Source: Chryseotalea sanaruensis | Lineage (GTDB): Bacteria > Bacteroidota > Bacteroidia > Cytophagales > Cyclobacteriaceae | Reading direction: 5' to 3' | Assembly (NCBI RefSeq): GCF_003990915.1 | Contig: NZ_BHXQ01000005.1 | Location: 310,001-374,000, forward strand | Length of the DNA stretch: 64,000 bases | In this document: piece by piece, positions 26,875 to 36,352 of the stretch | Position numbering within the stretch: the stretch's first letter is position 1 | How the letters are laid out: each line of letters starts with the position of its first letter | Made by a program: the position numbers and the translations under genes | The notes under the pieces: model-generated | What the model was told of the DNA's origin: nothing | Seen by the model: the letters and a program-made list of their open reading frames with translations, nothing else | Database searches by the model: none

Positions 26875-26975
26875 ACAGGTTTATATATAAACCTGATTAA
26901 CGGATTAAAGCGGTAATGGTTGGTTAAGGAATTTTCTTGTTTTACTATTTTATTGATGACTTCACCTAATGATAT

Positions 26976-28289
26976 TTAATATGCCTTCACTTTTTTCTGA
27001 GAGAAACCAAAATTAATCCCGGCAAGGGCTATAATATTATTTACATCTGAGAAATTCTTTCCAAATGTGGCTGTCAAGAAAATATTTTCGGCAAGGTGAT
27101 AGCTTCCGATAGCAGCAAGTCTGTAATCATTTAAAATGTCGGTTGTAAAATTCATACGATGCACGTATTCTAAAGAAACTGTGAATTTTGAAATATCATA
27201 ATTGAGTCTGCTGCCAATATCAACTAAATCAGCTTCGATATTAGTCTCTTCATATTTTTCGCTGTTGATATAGCGACTTAGTATTGTAAAGTAAAAGTCA
27301 TCACCTTTTGGGCGACAATTAAATGTCATCCAGACAGCCCAACGGTTTAGCTCAAGGTCATCGAAGGAATTTGTAGTATTACTTCCACCCATTGCAGCTG
27401 CGATATCAATAGTGAAGACTGGCTTTTCCAGTATATCAATGTATAATTTGCGAAGAGAGTCAACTCTGTCAAATTCCGAATCAGCAAGTGCATCCTCAAT
27501 TTTTGTTCGGAGATTATTAAGCTCGGTAGTGTCAGATCGGTAAGATTGAAAAATTCTTGTGCGTATTCCGCCAGACAAGTAACTCAATGTGTCTGTTTTA
27601 GCGGAAGCAATAGAGATGGCAAAGTGAGAGAGTATCGGTGACTTTTTATCTGACATAGCTTTAGCCGATAAGTTGGGATGATCTACTAACCAGAATGGTG
27701 CAAACTCAAGTGCGCCACCGTTTTGTCCCAGACCTAATAAGCTGAGTCCAAGTCCTTGTGGTGTTGTTGGCTTTTCAATCGAAGAGGGGGTTTCATCAAA
27801 TAGGATTAATCCTGGTGATGTAGGTGTTTCTAGTTTGGTAAAGGTTAAATCTTTAGCAGAAGTTTGGGCTTGTACTTGTTGGTTAAAAAGACAGCAGAAG
27901 AAAAGTAAGACAATGATAAAGTTCACTATATATTTTCCTTTAAAACTGGCGACTCCATTTTCAGGAGCATCTCCTTTATCTATTTTTGAGAAAAGTTCTT
28001 TATTATCCTGGTTGTAGAATGCTGTAGTAAACACGCATCGGTTAGTGAATCCATTTACATCTAACACATTCGTTTCTACTTCTATTGTTTTTTGATTCAG
28101 GCTGTTTAGGTTTCCAATATGAGTTCGTGTGGTAAGATTTCCTTTAGCCAGTAATTTCCCTTCTGCAGTTACCTTGTTTCCGCCTAATTGTCCATTACCT
28201 ATTTTAATGGATAGATAGATTTCGTCATTTGGATCTGCTGCATCAACACTTCTTGGATTTGGTTCAAGATTGTAATTTTTAACTTCCAT
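26976..28289 (-). CDS. Apparent fusion: soluble N-terminal domain, signal-peptide-like segment, outer-membrane-type domain
   Basis: A 437-residue frame made of two parts that do not belong together by usual rules. Residues 1-117 look like a complete small cytoplasmic beta-rich domain ending at FKGKYIVNF. Residues 118-142 form a strong signal peptide (IVLLFFCCLFNQQVQAQ) in the middle of the protein. Residues 143-437 look like a secreted or outer-membrane beta protein with many short amphipathic strands and a typical C-terminal strand (INFGFSQ). No Met occurs at the junction, so the second part seems to have lost its own start. A deletion that joined two genes is the simplest explanation. Neither part is a family I recognise. 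Confidence 0.6.
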   Translation of the reverse strand: MEVKNYNLEPNPRSVDAADPNDEIYLSIKIGNGQLGGNKVTAEGKLLAKGNLTTRTHIGNLNSLNQKTIEVETNVLDVNGFTNRCVFTTAFYNQDNKELFSKIDKGDAPENGVASFKGKYIVNFIIVLLFFCCLFNQQVQAQTSAKDLTFTKLETPTSPGLILFDETPSSIEKPTTPQGLGLSLLGLGQNGGALEFAPFWLVDHPNLSAKAMSDKKSPILSHFAISIASAKTDTLSYLSGGIRTRIFQSYRSDTTELNNLRTKIEDALADSEFDRVDSLRKLYIDILEKPVFTIDIAAAMGGSNTTNSFDDLELNRWAVWMTFNCRPKGDDFYFTILSRYINSEKYEETNIEADLVDIGSRLNYDISKFTVSLEYVHRMNFTTDILNDYRLAAIGSYHLAENIFLTATFGKNFSDVNNIIALAGINFGFSQKKVKAY

Positions 28290-28528
28290 TTTAGTAAAAT
28301 TTAAATTTTGCGTATTTCTTTTATGAGTTTGTCTTCTTTTACTTAAACAAACAAGACCACATATTTCTCGAATAACCTTCGTTGTAAGCGTAAATATAAT
28401 TAGAGGTGACTAAAAAAAATCACGGGTTTTAACTTTGCACTTTTCTGCTCCCTACCCTCTTTGAGGTATCGACCAGTAGTAGAATTTGTTTTTTGAAAAG
28501 CCAATGCATTCTGTCTTCATTATCGAAC

Positions 28529-28544
28529 ACCTTAATTTTAAGGT
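28529..28544. promoter_or_regulatory. Inverted repeat ACCTTAATTTTAAGGT upstream of the PKS
   Basis: ACCTTAA-TT-TTAAGGT is a 7-bp perfect dyad. The identical 16 bases occur at 35679-35694, upstream of the STAS-like gene of the same locus. The flanks also agree (CATTATC 5-6 bases before it and a TTTTATTTTTTTT tract after it). It is a good candidate for the site of a shared regulator. Confidence 0.6.
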
Positions 28545-28688
28545 ATAAATATTTTATTTTTTTTCTTGCGTTCATGTACTATTTCAAACAACATAGGTAT
28601 TACTACTCATTTTTTTATGCGTCAATCGTTCAGGAATTGTAAATGCAGTACGCTTTCTATACACACAAATGTAATGTCGCAAAGCAAA

Positions 28689-28705
28689 TTGTAAAGTTTT
28701 TACAA
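28689..28705. promoter_or_regulatory. Inverted repeat TTGTAAA-GTT-TTTACAA upstream of the PKS
   Basis: A perfect 7-bp dyad with a 3-base spacer, about 200 bp before the PKS start. It may be an operator. It has no second copy elsewhere in the locus that I found. Confidence 0.4.
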
Positions 28706-28905
28706 GTAAGAGAAGGCATTATGCATTCGTGTGCAATGCAAATATTGAATTGGCAGACCAAGTGCGGATGGCACCGACTAACAATGGTTTTTTATCAATC
28801 CATTGTAACAGCAATTTAAATGTGATGCGTAAGGTTTAGTGATCAATAGAGAAAATCATATCCAATCACTTTGATAGATTTGATTAATGTCAAACTCGTT
28901 AGTCC

Positions 28906-31900
28906 ATGAAAGATCGCTTCCCCCCAAACAGTAAAGAACCCATTGCAATTATCGGAATGTCCTGTCGTTTCCCGCAGGCGAAAGACTTAGCAGCGTTTTG
29001 GGAAATGCTTGTGCAGGGTAAAGATGCCATTACCGAAATACCACAAACACGTTGGGACATAGAAGCCTACTATGATGCAGACCTGACGGCTGCTAATAAA
29101 TCAAACCAACGTCATGGTGGCTTGTTAAGTGATATACACCACTTCGATCCACTCTTCTTTAATATATCACCTGCAGAAGCCACGGAGATGAGTCCTTCGC
29201 AAAAATTAATGTTGGAACTTACCTGGGAAGCAATTGAAAACTCAGGTATGCCATTTAAGAGAGCCTTGGGTAGCAAAGCAGGTGTTTATGTCGGCAATAT
29301 CTGGAACGACTTTGAGCATTACCGAAAACATAAAAACGCAGCAGTTACTTCTCACTCTGCTGTAGGGCAGTCCTCTAATATTATTGCTAACCGTGTATCT
29401 TTTAGTTTTGGTTTTAGCGGGCCGAGCCTGGTAGTAGATACGGGTTGTTCTTCATCACTTGTTGCTTTACATATTGCCTGCCAGGCGCTTTGGGATAATA
29501 GTATAGAGATGGCAGTAACAGGTGGAATCAATCACATCGTTGATCCGGATCAAAATATTCTACTTTCAAAATTTGGTGGGCTTTCGTCTAAAGGTAAATG
29601 CAGCACCTTTGATAGTGAGGCCGATGGATTTGTAAGAAGTGAAGGTGCTGGCTTAATCTTATTGAAAACATTATCAAAAGCACAGGCAGATGGCGATCAC
29701 ATTTATGCGCTCATACGCGGATCTGCTATGAATAATAATGGTTACAACGTAAACCTACCTGCTACCAGTGTAAATGGTCAAAAGCAAGTTTTGCACGATG
29801 CCTATCAACACAGTGGTATTAATCCAAAAGATGTACACTATGTAGAAGCCCACGGAACAGGTACAAAATTGGGTGATCCTACCGAATCAAAAGCACTAGG
29901 AGAGTTTTTTGGTGTTGAGCGTGAGAACAAACTTCACGTAGGTTCTGTAAAAACCAATGTGGGGCATTTGGAAGCAGCAGCTGGTATTGCAGGGTTACTA
30001 AAAGTAGTGTTGGCCATGAACAACAAACTGCTTCCCTCAAATTTAAATTTTAAGACTCCTAATCCTGCTATTCCTTTTGATGAGCTGAAGCTGCAGGTGC
30101 AAGCGGGCAATACAATTTGGCCAGCACAAGAAGGAGACACACTTAAAGCGGGTGTTAACTCATTTGGTTGGGGTGGCACCAATGCACACACAGTATTAGA
30201 AGAGTATCGTGAGCAGGAAAGTGAGCCGATATGGAAAAAGCATTTGCGTTATAGTCTTCCCTTATCTGCAAAATCACCAGCAGCACTTCAGGCTTACCTA
30301 AAAACATACAGCGAGTTGTTTGTAAATCTTTCGGAAGCTGAAATTGAAAAAGCTTGTGTCGCCACAGCCATCAGCAAACCTTCTTTTGATTATCGGATAC
30401 TATTGTCGGCAACATCCAAAGAAGAATTATTACAGACACTTGAACAGGCAGCGGAAGATAGTTTGCAGGCTGCACCACAAAAGCTGCGCGGTGAAAAGAA
30501 TAAGCTTGTTATGGTTTTTCCCGGACAAGGATCCCAGTGGTTGGGCATGGGGCAGGCGTTGCTTGTAAAGGAGCTAATATTTAAAGAGGCAATTGAAGCA
30601 TGCGATAAAGCTTTTCAACCTTTTGTGGATTGGTCGCTACTCGAACAACTCAACGCTACTGGCGATGCAAGTCGCCTGAGTGAAATAAATGTTATTCAGC
30701 CTATGCTCTTCGCAATACAAGTTGCCCTTGCGCAACTTTGGATTTCATGGGGTATTCGTCCTGATGCTGTAGTTGGTCATAGCATGGGAGAAGTGGCTGC
30801 TGCACATGTAGCAGGTGCACTTTCGTTAGAAGATGCCGCTGCCATTATTTGTACACGTAGTTTACTGATGCGTACAGTAAGTGGCAAAGGTGGCGCCATG
30901 GTAGTTACTGAGTTGTCTTTAGATGATGCAAAAAAATTAGTAACACAATTCCCTAAACTTTCGATTGCGGTTAGCAATAGTCCTAAATCAACTGTGTTGG
31001 CTGGCGATCAGCAAAGCGTAACAGAAGTAATCGCGCTATTAGAAAAGCAAGAACTTTTTTGCAGACAAGTAAAAGTAGACGTGGCTTCACACAGCCAACA
31101 AATGAATCCATTGAAAGAACCGCTGCGCGAGGCTTTGCAATCGGTTAGCCCCAATACCATAACAACACCTCTCTTTTCTACAGTACGCATGAAGTTTATG
31201 GAAAGTGCGGAAATGGACAAAGATTATTGGGTAGATAATTTACGCGGTACGGTTCAGTTCTCGTATGCCATGCAGCAATTGATGGAGACTGATCATACAG
31301 TATTTATTGAGGTAAGTGCGCATCCCGTATTAACTAATGCCATTCAGGAGTGTGCACAAGGCCAAAAAACTGAGGTAGTTATTGCACCATCATTGCTACG
31401 CGATAAGCCTGAACATGCAACTTTATATAAAAACATGGCAGACTTGTTTGCAGCAGGATTTAATATTCCCTGGGAAAAATTCTACGAGACAACACGTGCG
31501 CCTTATATAAGTTTGCCAAGTTATCCTTTTCAGCGTGAGCGTTATGAAATTGAAGATCACTCAGCAGAAAATGGTCGTCAGCGTCTCAATGCAAAACATC
31601 CTTTGCTTGGAGATGCGATTACGCTGGCTGGCAATGAACACACTTCTTTCTGGGAAAGTCAAGTGAGTCTTGAACAGTTTCCATACCTGCGAGATCATCA
31701 GGTAAATGATACGGTGGTTGTGCCTGGTGTTACTTACGTTGAAATGATTTTGGAAGCTGCAACTGAACTATACAGTCACGGTGTTCCAGTAATCTCAAAT
31801 CTTAAATTTTTAAAATCTATTCAACTTGACAAACAACCAGTAACCATTCAGTTGAAGGTAAACCATACAGATATTGGTCAGGATACTTTTCAGTTCTACC

Positions 31901-34900
31901 AAAAGTCTGTGGGGAAATCTGGTAAAATTAATTGGCTGTTGTTAGCTGAAGGTATGCTTGCCTCTAAACCAAAACATTTAGTGCAGGTAACCAAAACACC
32001 TGTAGTAACTGAGGCGCAAGAAATACTTACAGGTGTTGAGTATTATCAACAATTGCGCGCATTAGGCCTTCAGTATGGTGACTACTTTCAGGGCATTAAG
32101 CAGATACTAAAAACAAAGGAGCCGCTAAATGAAGTACATTTTATATTGGAGGCAGACGAGCGCTTAAAGAAATCTAAGGCGAAGTATAAGTTACACCCTG
32201 CTATACTCGATAGTTTAATGCAACCACTTTTTTATGATGTAATTAAGAAAATTGAGGGAGAAACAAACAGAACAACGCTGCTATCAGAAATTGAGGAAAT
32301 CACTTTTACAGAGGAATGGAATTATACAGGACTGCTAAAGGGTGTAGCCATAGTTTATCCATGTAAAGAAGATTTGCAACATGGTCTGTTGCATGCTGAA
32401 GCAGACATCGCCATCTATAATGAAGATGATCAACTGGTATTGAAAATTAAATCAGCAAAAGCTAAAATTATTGACAGTAGCTTAATAGAAAAGCAACGAG
32501 ATAAACTGAATAAATGGCTTTATAAAATCAACTGGATTAAAAAAGCGCATGAGCTTAGTGAAGAGACAGAGAAAATCAAACATGAGAAAAGCTGGATAGT
32601 TTTTGGTGACCCTTACGGCATCAGTGAAATACTCATTGATAAAATGTTGCAAGCAGGTATGCAAACTATTCTTGTGTCACCAGCAGAGCGTTATGACAAG
32701 GTAAATTCTCAACAATATGCGGTCAACTACGCTATGGAGAGTGATTATGAAACGTTGATGAATGATATTTACGCCACAAGGTCTGGTAAGATTGAAGGTA
32801 TCATTCATGCGGCAAGTATTAGCTATAATTGGAGTGATCCCCCGTTAACAGCCGATAGCGTTGAAGCGCAGCAGGTATTCGGTAGTATTAGTTTTATGTA
32901 TTTGCATCAGCGACTCAGCGCGCTAAAACTATTTGAAATACCCAGATTGGTAATCGTTACTAATGGTATACAAACTGTAGGCATAGAAAAAGATATTGCA
33001 CAGCCTGTACATAGTCCTTTATGGGGTATGGCTAAAGTTATGTTCAATGAACTGACCCAATATAATTGCCGATACCTAGATCTAAGCTCAAATCCTTCGC
33101 TGGAAGAATTTGAGCAATTGATTCAACACATAAGCTATCCGTTAGAATTTGAAAATGAGATTGTACTGCGTGGTAAAGACAGTTATGTTCCCCGGTTGGC
33201 TGTGCATCATCAAGAGGAGTACGATTATTCAGAAAAGAAAAAACAATTTTCGGCTGATGGTACTTACCTGATAACTGGTTTTAAAGGATTGGGATTTCAC
33301 TTTATTGAGTGGATGATCAGGCAAGGTGCTCGCCATTTTGCATTGGTAAGCCGAACAGGAGAAGCACCTGAAGATGTAATGATTAAAATTACCAAGTACA
33401 CTGCTCAGGGTTGTACCTTCAATATTTTCCGTGCCGATACCGGCAACTATGATGAACTTAAAACAGTGCTCGGTCTGATTGAGAATTGTATGCCTTCCTT
33501 AAAAGGTGTGGTACACGCAGCAGGTGTAATTGAAGCAAAAACACTTACAGATCTTGATCAACAGGGATTTTTGCGAATACTAAATCCAAAAGTAAAGGGC
33601 GCGTGGAATTTACACTTGCTTACCTTAAACAAATCACTGGATTGCTTTATCATGTTTTCATCGGCTTCAACACTTATTGGTTTAAGCGGACAAGGCAGTT
33701 ATGTAGCAGCCAATGCATTTTTAGATACACTAGCACAAAGTCGTAAGAGCATGGGGCTTCCCGGCATGAGTGTTAATTGGGGTGTTATTAAAGATGTAGG
33801 CATGGTATCAAACGAAGCAGATTTAGAAAAGTATGCCAGAGCGGAAGGATTTGAACCGGTAGCCATGCGTGATGCGTTGGAAGTATTTAATGCCATTTAC
33901 GATAGTGAACACACACAAATTGGAATTGTAAAACTTCATGCCGAATCAATGGCAACTTACTATTCCTCTTTAGCAAAGACACAGTATTTTAAAGGATTAC
34001 TCAAAGCAGAAAATAATCAAGGGGCGCAGGAGAAAAAATTCATGGCCTTGTATGACGAACTCAACTCGAATGAAGAGCGCTCCATTGCACTTGAAGAACT
34101 GGTGATGCAACATGTGGCAACTATTGTAAAAACGGCAGTTTCCAGAATTAATCCGGCAATGACATTCAAGGGTTTGGGTATTGACTCCTTAATGGCAATA
34201 CAACTTAGGAATCTCCTTGAAAAGAGTTTGAATCTGAAACTATCAGTTGCCATGTTTTGGTCGCACCCCAGTATCACAGAGTATGCCGGCTATCTGCTTT
34301 CACTTTTAGAAGATAACCATACCAAGTTGATCAAAGAGCTTCCGATCAAAAAAGAAGTACAATGGTTTGTCCGAGAAGCACCAAACCAGGAGGCCGCTGC
34401 ACGTTTATTCTTTTTTCATGATGCCGGTGGTGACTCATCTTTATTTGCATCACTGACAAAAGCCCTCAATAAAGTATTTGATATTGTTAGTGTAGAGCTA
34501 CCCGGCCGAGGACACCGCATGCAGGAAACCATGCACACCAATGTGCACACCTTAATTGATGAACTGATTCCAGCAATGATGCCGTTACTGGATAAACCAT
34601 ATTTTGTTTTCGGGCACAGTATGGGTGGGCTACTTGCTTTTGAAGTAACGAAGGCACTGGAAGAGAGAAACCTAATGTTGCCGGTAAAATTATTTGTGTC
34701 CTCAACACCTGGCCTGACTACTTATAGTAAAAGGGAAGTAGACCATACTTTACCTGATCAGGATTTGTACGAAATGTTTCCTTACCTGAATCCTGTTATG
34801 CATGATGATAAAGAGTGGCATAAATTGTTGATGAAAATGTTGCGTGCCGATCTTCACTTGTTGTCAAATTATCAATACAATAAGAAGTCGCCACTGACTT

Positions 34901-35106
34901 TACCAATTGTAGCAATTTATGGTAATGAAGATGAACGTGTGCTTAGAGAACAAGCAGAGCGCTGGAGAGATGAGACAACACATGAGTTTAAATTGATAGA
35001 ACGACCTGGTGCACACCGTTACATTGTAAATGATACTCATTTCTTAAGCATTATGCTGATTGATGAGTTTAATCTTGTAGAGGTTCCAATAAAAACAATT
35101 CATTAA
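28906..35106 (+). CDS. Type I polyketide synthase, KS-AT-DH-KR-ACP-TE
   Basis: A 2066-residue single-module PKS. KS (residues 11-440) has Cys181 (DTGCSSS), His316 (EAHGTGT) and His354 (NVGHLE). AT (about 535-850) has FPGQGSQW, Ser626 (GHSMGE) and VASH at 726-729, which is neither the usual malonyl HAFH nor methylmalonyl YASH. DH (about 890-1180) has His931, but in HQVNDTVVVP the usual Gly is Asp935; the second motif HPAILD has Asp1102. A structural KR half is followed by the active KR (about 1450-1660: TGFKGLG, Ser1585/1586, Tyr1599, Asn1603). ACP has Ser1761 (GIDSL). TE has Ser1905 (GHSMGG). There is no ER. The layout is that of bacterial iterative PKSs such as NcsB or ChlB1 plus a TE, so iterative action is likely but unproven. 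Confidence 0.95.
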   Translation: MKDRFPPNSKEPIAIIGMSCRFPQAKDLAAFWEMLVQGKDAITEIPQTRWDIEAYYDADLTAANKSNQRHGGLLSDIHHFDPLFFNISPAEATEMSPSQKLMLELTWEAIENSGMPFKRALGSKAGVYVGNIWNDFEHYRKHKNAAVTSHSAVGQSSNIIANRVSFSFGFSGPSLVVDTGCSSSLVALHIACQALWDNSIEMAVTGGINHIVDPDQNILLSKFGGLSSKGKCSTFDSEADGFVRSEGAGLILLKTLSKAQADGDHIYALIRGSAMNNNGYNVNLPATSVNGQKQVLHDAYQHSGINPKDVHYVEAHGTGTKLGDPTESKALGEFFGVERENKLHVGSVKTNVGHLEAAAGIAGLLKVVLAMNNKLLPSNLNFKTPNPAIPFDELKLQVQAGNTIWPAQEGDTLKAGVNSFGWGGTNAHTVLEEYREQESEPIWKKHLRYSLPLSAKSPAALQAYLKTYSELFVNLSEAEIEKACVATAISKPSFDYRILLSATSKEELLQTLEQAAEDSLQAAPQKLRGEKNKLVMVFPGQGSQWLGMGQALLVKELIFKEAIEACDKAFQPFVDWSLLEQLNATGDASRLSEINVIQPMLFAIQVALAQLWISWGIRPDAVVGHSMGEVAAAHVAGALSLEDAAAIICTRSLLMRTVSGKGGAMVVTELSLDDAKKLVTQFPKLSIAVSNSPKSTVLAGDQQSVTEVIALLEKQELFCRQVKVDVASHSQQMNPLKEPLREALQSVSPNTITTPLFSTVRMKFMESAEMDKDYWVDNLRGTVQFSYAMQQLMETDHTVFIEVSAHPVLTNAIQECAQGQKTEVVIAPSLLRDKPEHATLYKNMADLFAAGFNIPWEKFYETTRAPYISLPSYPFQRERYEIEDHSAENGRQRLNAKHPLLGDAITLAGNEHTSFWESQVSLEQFPYLRDHQVNDTVVVPGVTYVEMILEAATELYSHGVPVISNLKFLKSIQLDKQPVTIQLKVNHTDIGQDTFQFYQKSVGKSGKINWLLLAEGMLASKPKHLVQVTKTPVVTEAQEILTGVEYYQQLRALGLQYGDYFQGIKQILKTKEPLNEVHFILEADERLKKSKAKYKLHPAILDSLMQPLFYDVIKKIEGETNRTTLLSEIEEITFTEEWNYTGLLKGVAIVYPCKEDLQHGLLHAEADIAIYNEDDQLVLKIKSAKAKIIDSSLIEKQRDKLNKWLYKINWIKKAHELSEETEKIKHEKSWIVFGDPYGISEILIDKMLQAGMQTILVSPAERYDKVNSQQYAVNYAMESDYETLMNDIYATRSGKIEGIIHAASISYNWSDPPLTADSVEAQQVFGSISFMYLHQRLSALKLFEIPRLVIVTNGIQTVGIEKDIAQPVHSPLWGMAKVMFNELTQYNCRYLDLSSNPSLEEFEQLIQHISYPLEFENEIVLRGKDSYVPRLAVHHQEEYDYSEKKKQFSADGTYLITGFKGLGFHFIEWMIRQGARHFALVSRTGEAPEDVMIKITKYTAQGCTFNIFRADTGNYDELKTVLGLIENCMPSLKGVVHAAGVIEAKTLTDLDQQGFLRILNPKVKGAWNLHLLTLNKSLDCFIMFSSASTLIGLSGQGSYVAANAFLDTLAQSRKSMGLPGMSVNWGVIKDVGMVSNEADLEKYARAEGFEPVAMRDALEVFNAIYDSEHTQIGIVKLHAESMATYYSSLAKTQYFKGLLKAENNQGAQEKKFMALYDELNSNEERSIALEELVMQHVATIVKTAVSRINPAMTFKGLGIDSLMAIQLRNLLEKSLNLKLSVAMFWSHPSITEYAGYLLSLLEDNHTKLIKELPIKKEVQWFVREAPNQEAAARLFFFHDAGGDSSLFASLTKALNKVFDIVSVELPGRGHRMQETMHTNVHTLIDELIPAMMPLLDKPYFVFGHSMGGLLAFEVTKALEERNLMLPVKLFVSSTPGLTTYSKREVDHTLPDQDLYEMFPYLNPVMHDDKEWHKLLMKMLRADLHLLSNYQYNKKSPLTLPIVAIYGNEDERVLREQAERWRDETTHEFKLIERPGAHRYIVNDTHFLSIMLIDEFNLVEVPIKTIH

Positions 35107-35109
35107 TGC

Positions 35110-35553
35110 ATGACTGATTCTATTAAAGAAAGATTGATTGGCACCTGGAGACTTGTTAGTTGGAAGTATCGTGATGCAGAAGGCAATGAGGTTGACTATT
35201 TCGGTAAGAATGCCGAAGGTATTTTGATGTATGATGCCTATGGAAATATGAATGCTCAGCTTATGCGGGCTAACCGCACCGCTTTTGTTTCTAATGATAT
35301 AAACGGTGGTACACCACAGGAGACAAAAGTAGCTTTCGATTCATATATCGCTTACTTCGGTAAATATGAAGAAGTACGACCAAGTGAAATAGTGCATAAA
35401 GTGCGGGGGAGTCTTTTTCCAAACTGGTTTGAGAATAATCAGCTTCGCTATGCCACACTTTCCGAAAACCAACTCATGTTAAGTACACCACCTGTACCTG
35501 TGGATGGAGTTGAGATTGTTTTTCATATTACCTGGAGGCGTGTAACAGATTAA
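35110..35553 (+). CDS. Lipocalin-like domain protein of the PKS locus
   Basis: A 147-residue protein of the lipocalin-like (Lipocalin_5-type) family, with the typical opening LIGTWRLVSWKYRDAEG and a beta-barrel strand pattern. It has no signal peptide and should be cytoplasmic. It starts 3 bp after the PKS stop, so it is almost certainly cotranscribed and may bind, shape or release the polyketide. That role is inference from position. Confidence 0.85.
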   Translation: MTDSIKERLIGTWRLVSWKYRDAEGNEVDYFGKNAEGILMYDAYGNMNAQLMRANRTAFVSNDINGGTPQETKVAFDSYIAYFGKYEEVRPSEIVHKVRGSLFPNWFENNQLRYATLSENQLMLSTPPVPVDGVEIVFHITWRRVTD

Positions 35554-35678
35554 ATAGTATTTAGTTAACAGCATATGAGTAACTAGAAATTTGTTGAGAC
35601 AGTCTATTTACTGAAGAAGAAGAAGAAAATGAGTCGATGTACTTTTAATAGTATTGTAAATCAAGGCATTATCAAAGT

Positions 35679-35694
35679 ACCTTAATTTTAAGGT
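35679..35694. promoter_or_regulatory. Second copy of ACCTTAATTTTAAGGT, upstream of the STAS-like gene
   Basis: Identical over 16 bases to the motif at 28529-28544, with matching flanks (CATTATC before, T-rich tract after). It lies 79 bp before the start of the STAS-like gene, a normal operator or promoter distance. Confidence 0.6.
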
Positions 35695-35773
35695 GTTTTT
35701 TGCTTTTATTTTTTTTGTACATAGCACCAACTGAAAACACTATACACTCGTTCACTCTAAATTTTTTAATATT

Positions 35774-36160
35774 ATGCAATCGCTCCACAAAGCAAAAAAC
35801 ATCGAGATTACCTATGACGCTGTAACGAAAATTATGATCTGTAACTGGATTGGTTTTCAAAACAAAGAATCTATTGTGGCATCAGGTGCTGTAATTCTTG
35901 ACTTAGTAAAAAAGAAAGGAATAACAAAAGTACTTAATGATAACACTAACGTAACCGGCCCTTGGCAGGAGGCAGCAGAATGGACTGCAAAAGAATGGTT
36001 CCCAGCTATGATTGCCGGTGGACTAAAACATTTTGCATGGATTTTCTCTTCTAACATTTTTGCAGAAATGTCAGCTAAGAAAGCGATGCCAGCTTCAGAT
36101 GTTATTAAATCGTTTGGATCTTATCGTGAAGCCAGCGATTGGTTAATGAAGCAAAACTAA
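35774..36160 (+). CDS. SpoIIAA/STAS-like small protein
   Basis: A 128-residue cytoplasmic protein with an alpha/beta pattern of the SpoIIAA-like/STAS type (KIMICNWIGF, then a helix-rich part with SYREASDWL at the end). Proteins of this family in Bacteroidota are short and of unknown function; no phosphorylatable serine motif of anti-sigma antagonists is evident. It shares an upstream inverted repeat with the PKS gene, so it is probably controlled together with it. Confidence 0.65.
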   Translation: MQSLHKAKNIEITYDAVTKIMICNWIGFQNKESIVASGAVILDLVKKKGITKVLNDNTNVTGPWQEAAEWTAKEWFPAMIAGGLKHFAWIFSSNIFAEMSAKKAMPASDVIKSFGSYREASDWLMKQN

Positions 36161-36352
36161 TTTGTGATAGCTGAATAAGTCACGAATTACGAATTATCTT
36201 TTTGATTTCAGCTGAGGCGTTCAAAGGTAGTATTTTTGCTCAATACGGCTTTTGAAATGCTTTAGCTGAAATATTGCTGCTGAAGGCGTTAAGTAAAAAA
36301 ATTTCTTAACGGGTTTATTTTGTTTGTATCCTTTTACATAAACCAGTACACT

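Larger units (their letters stand above)
28290..28905. other. Long upstream region of the PKS gene
   Basis: This 616-bp gap has no supported gene. It contains two inverted repeats (28529-28544 and 28689-28705), several T-rich runs, and TAGATTTG at 28875-28882, which fits the Bacteroidota -7 element TAnnTTTG about 24 bp before the PKS start; no good -33 element was found for it. The length of the region suggests several regulatory inputs to the PKS. Confidence 0.5.
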
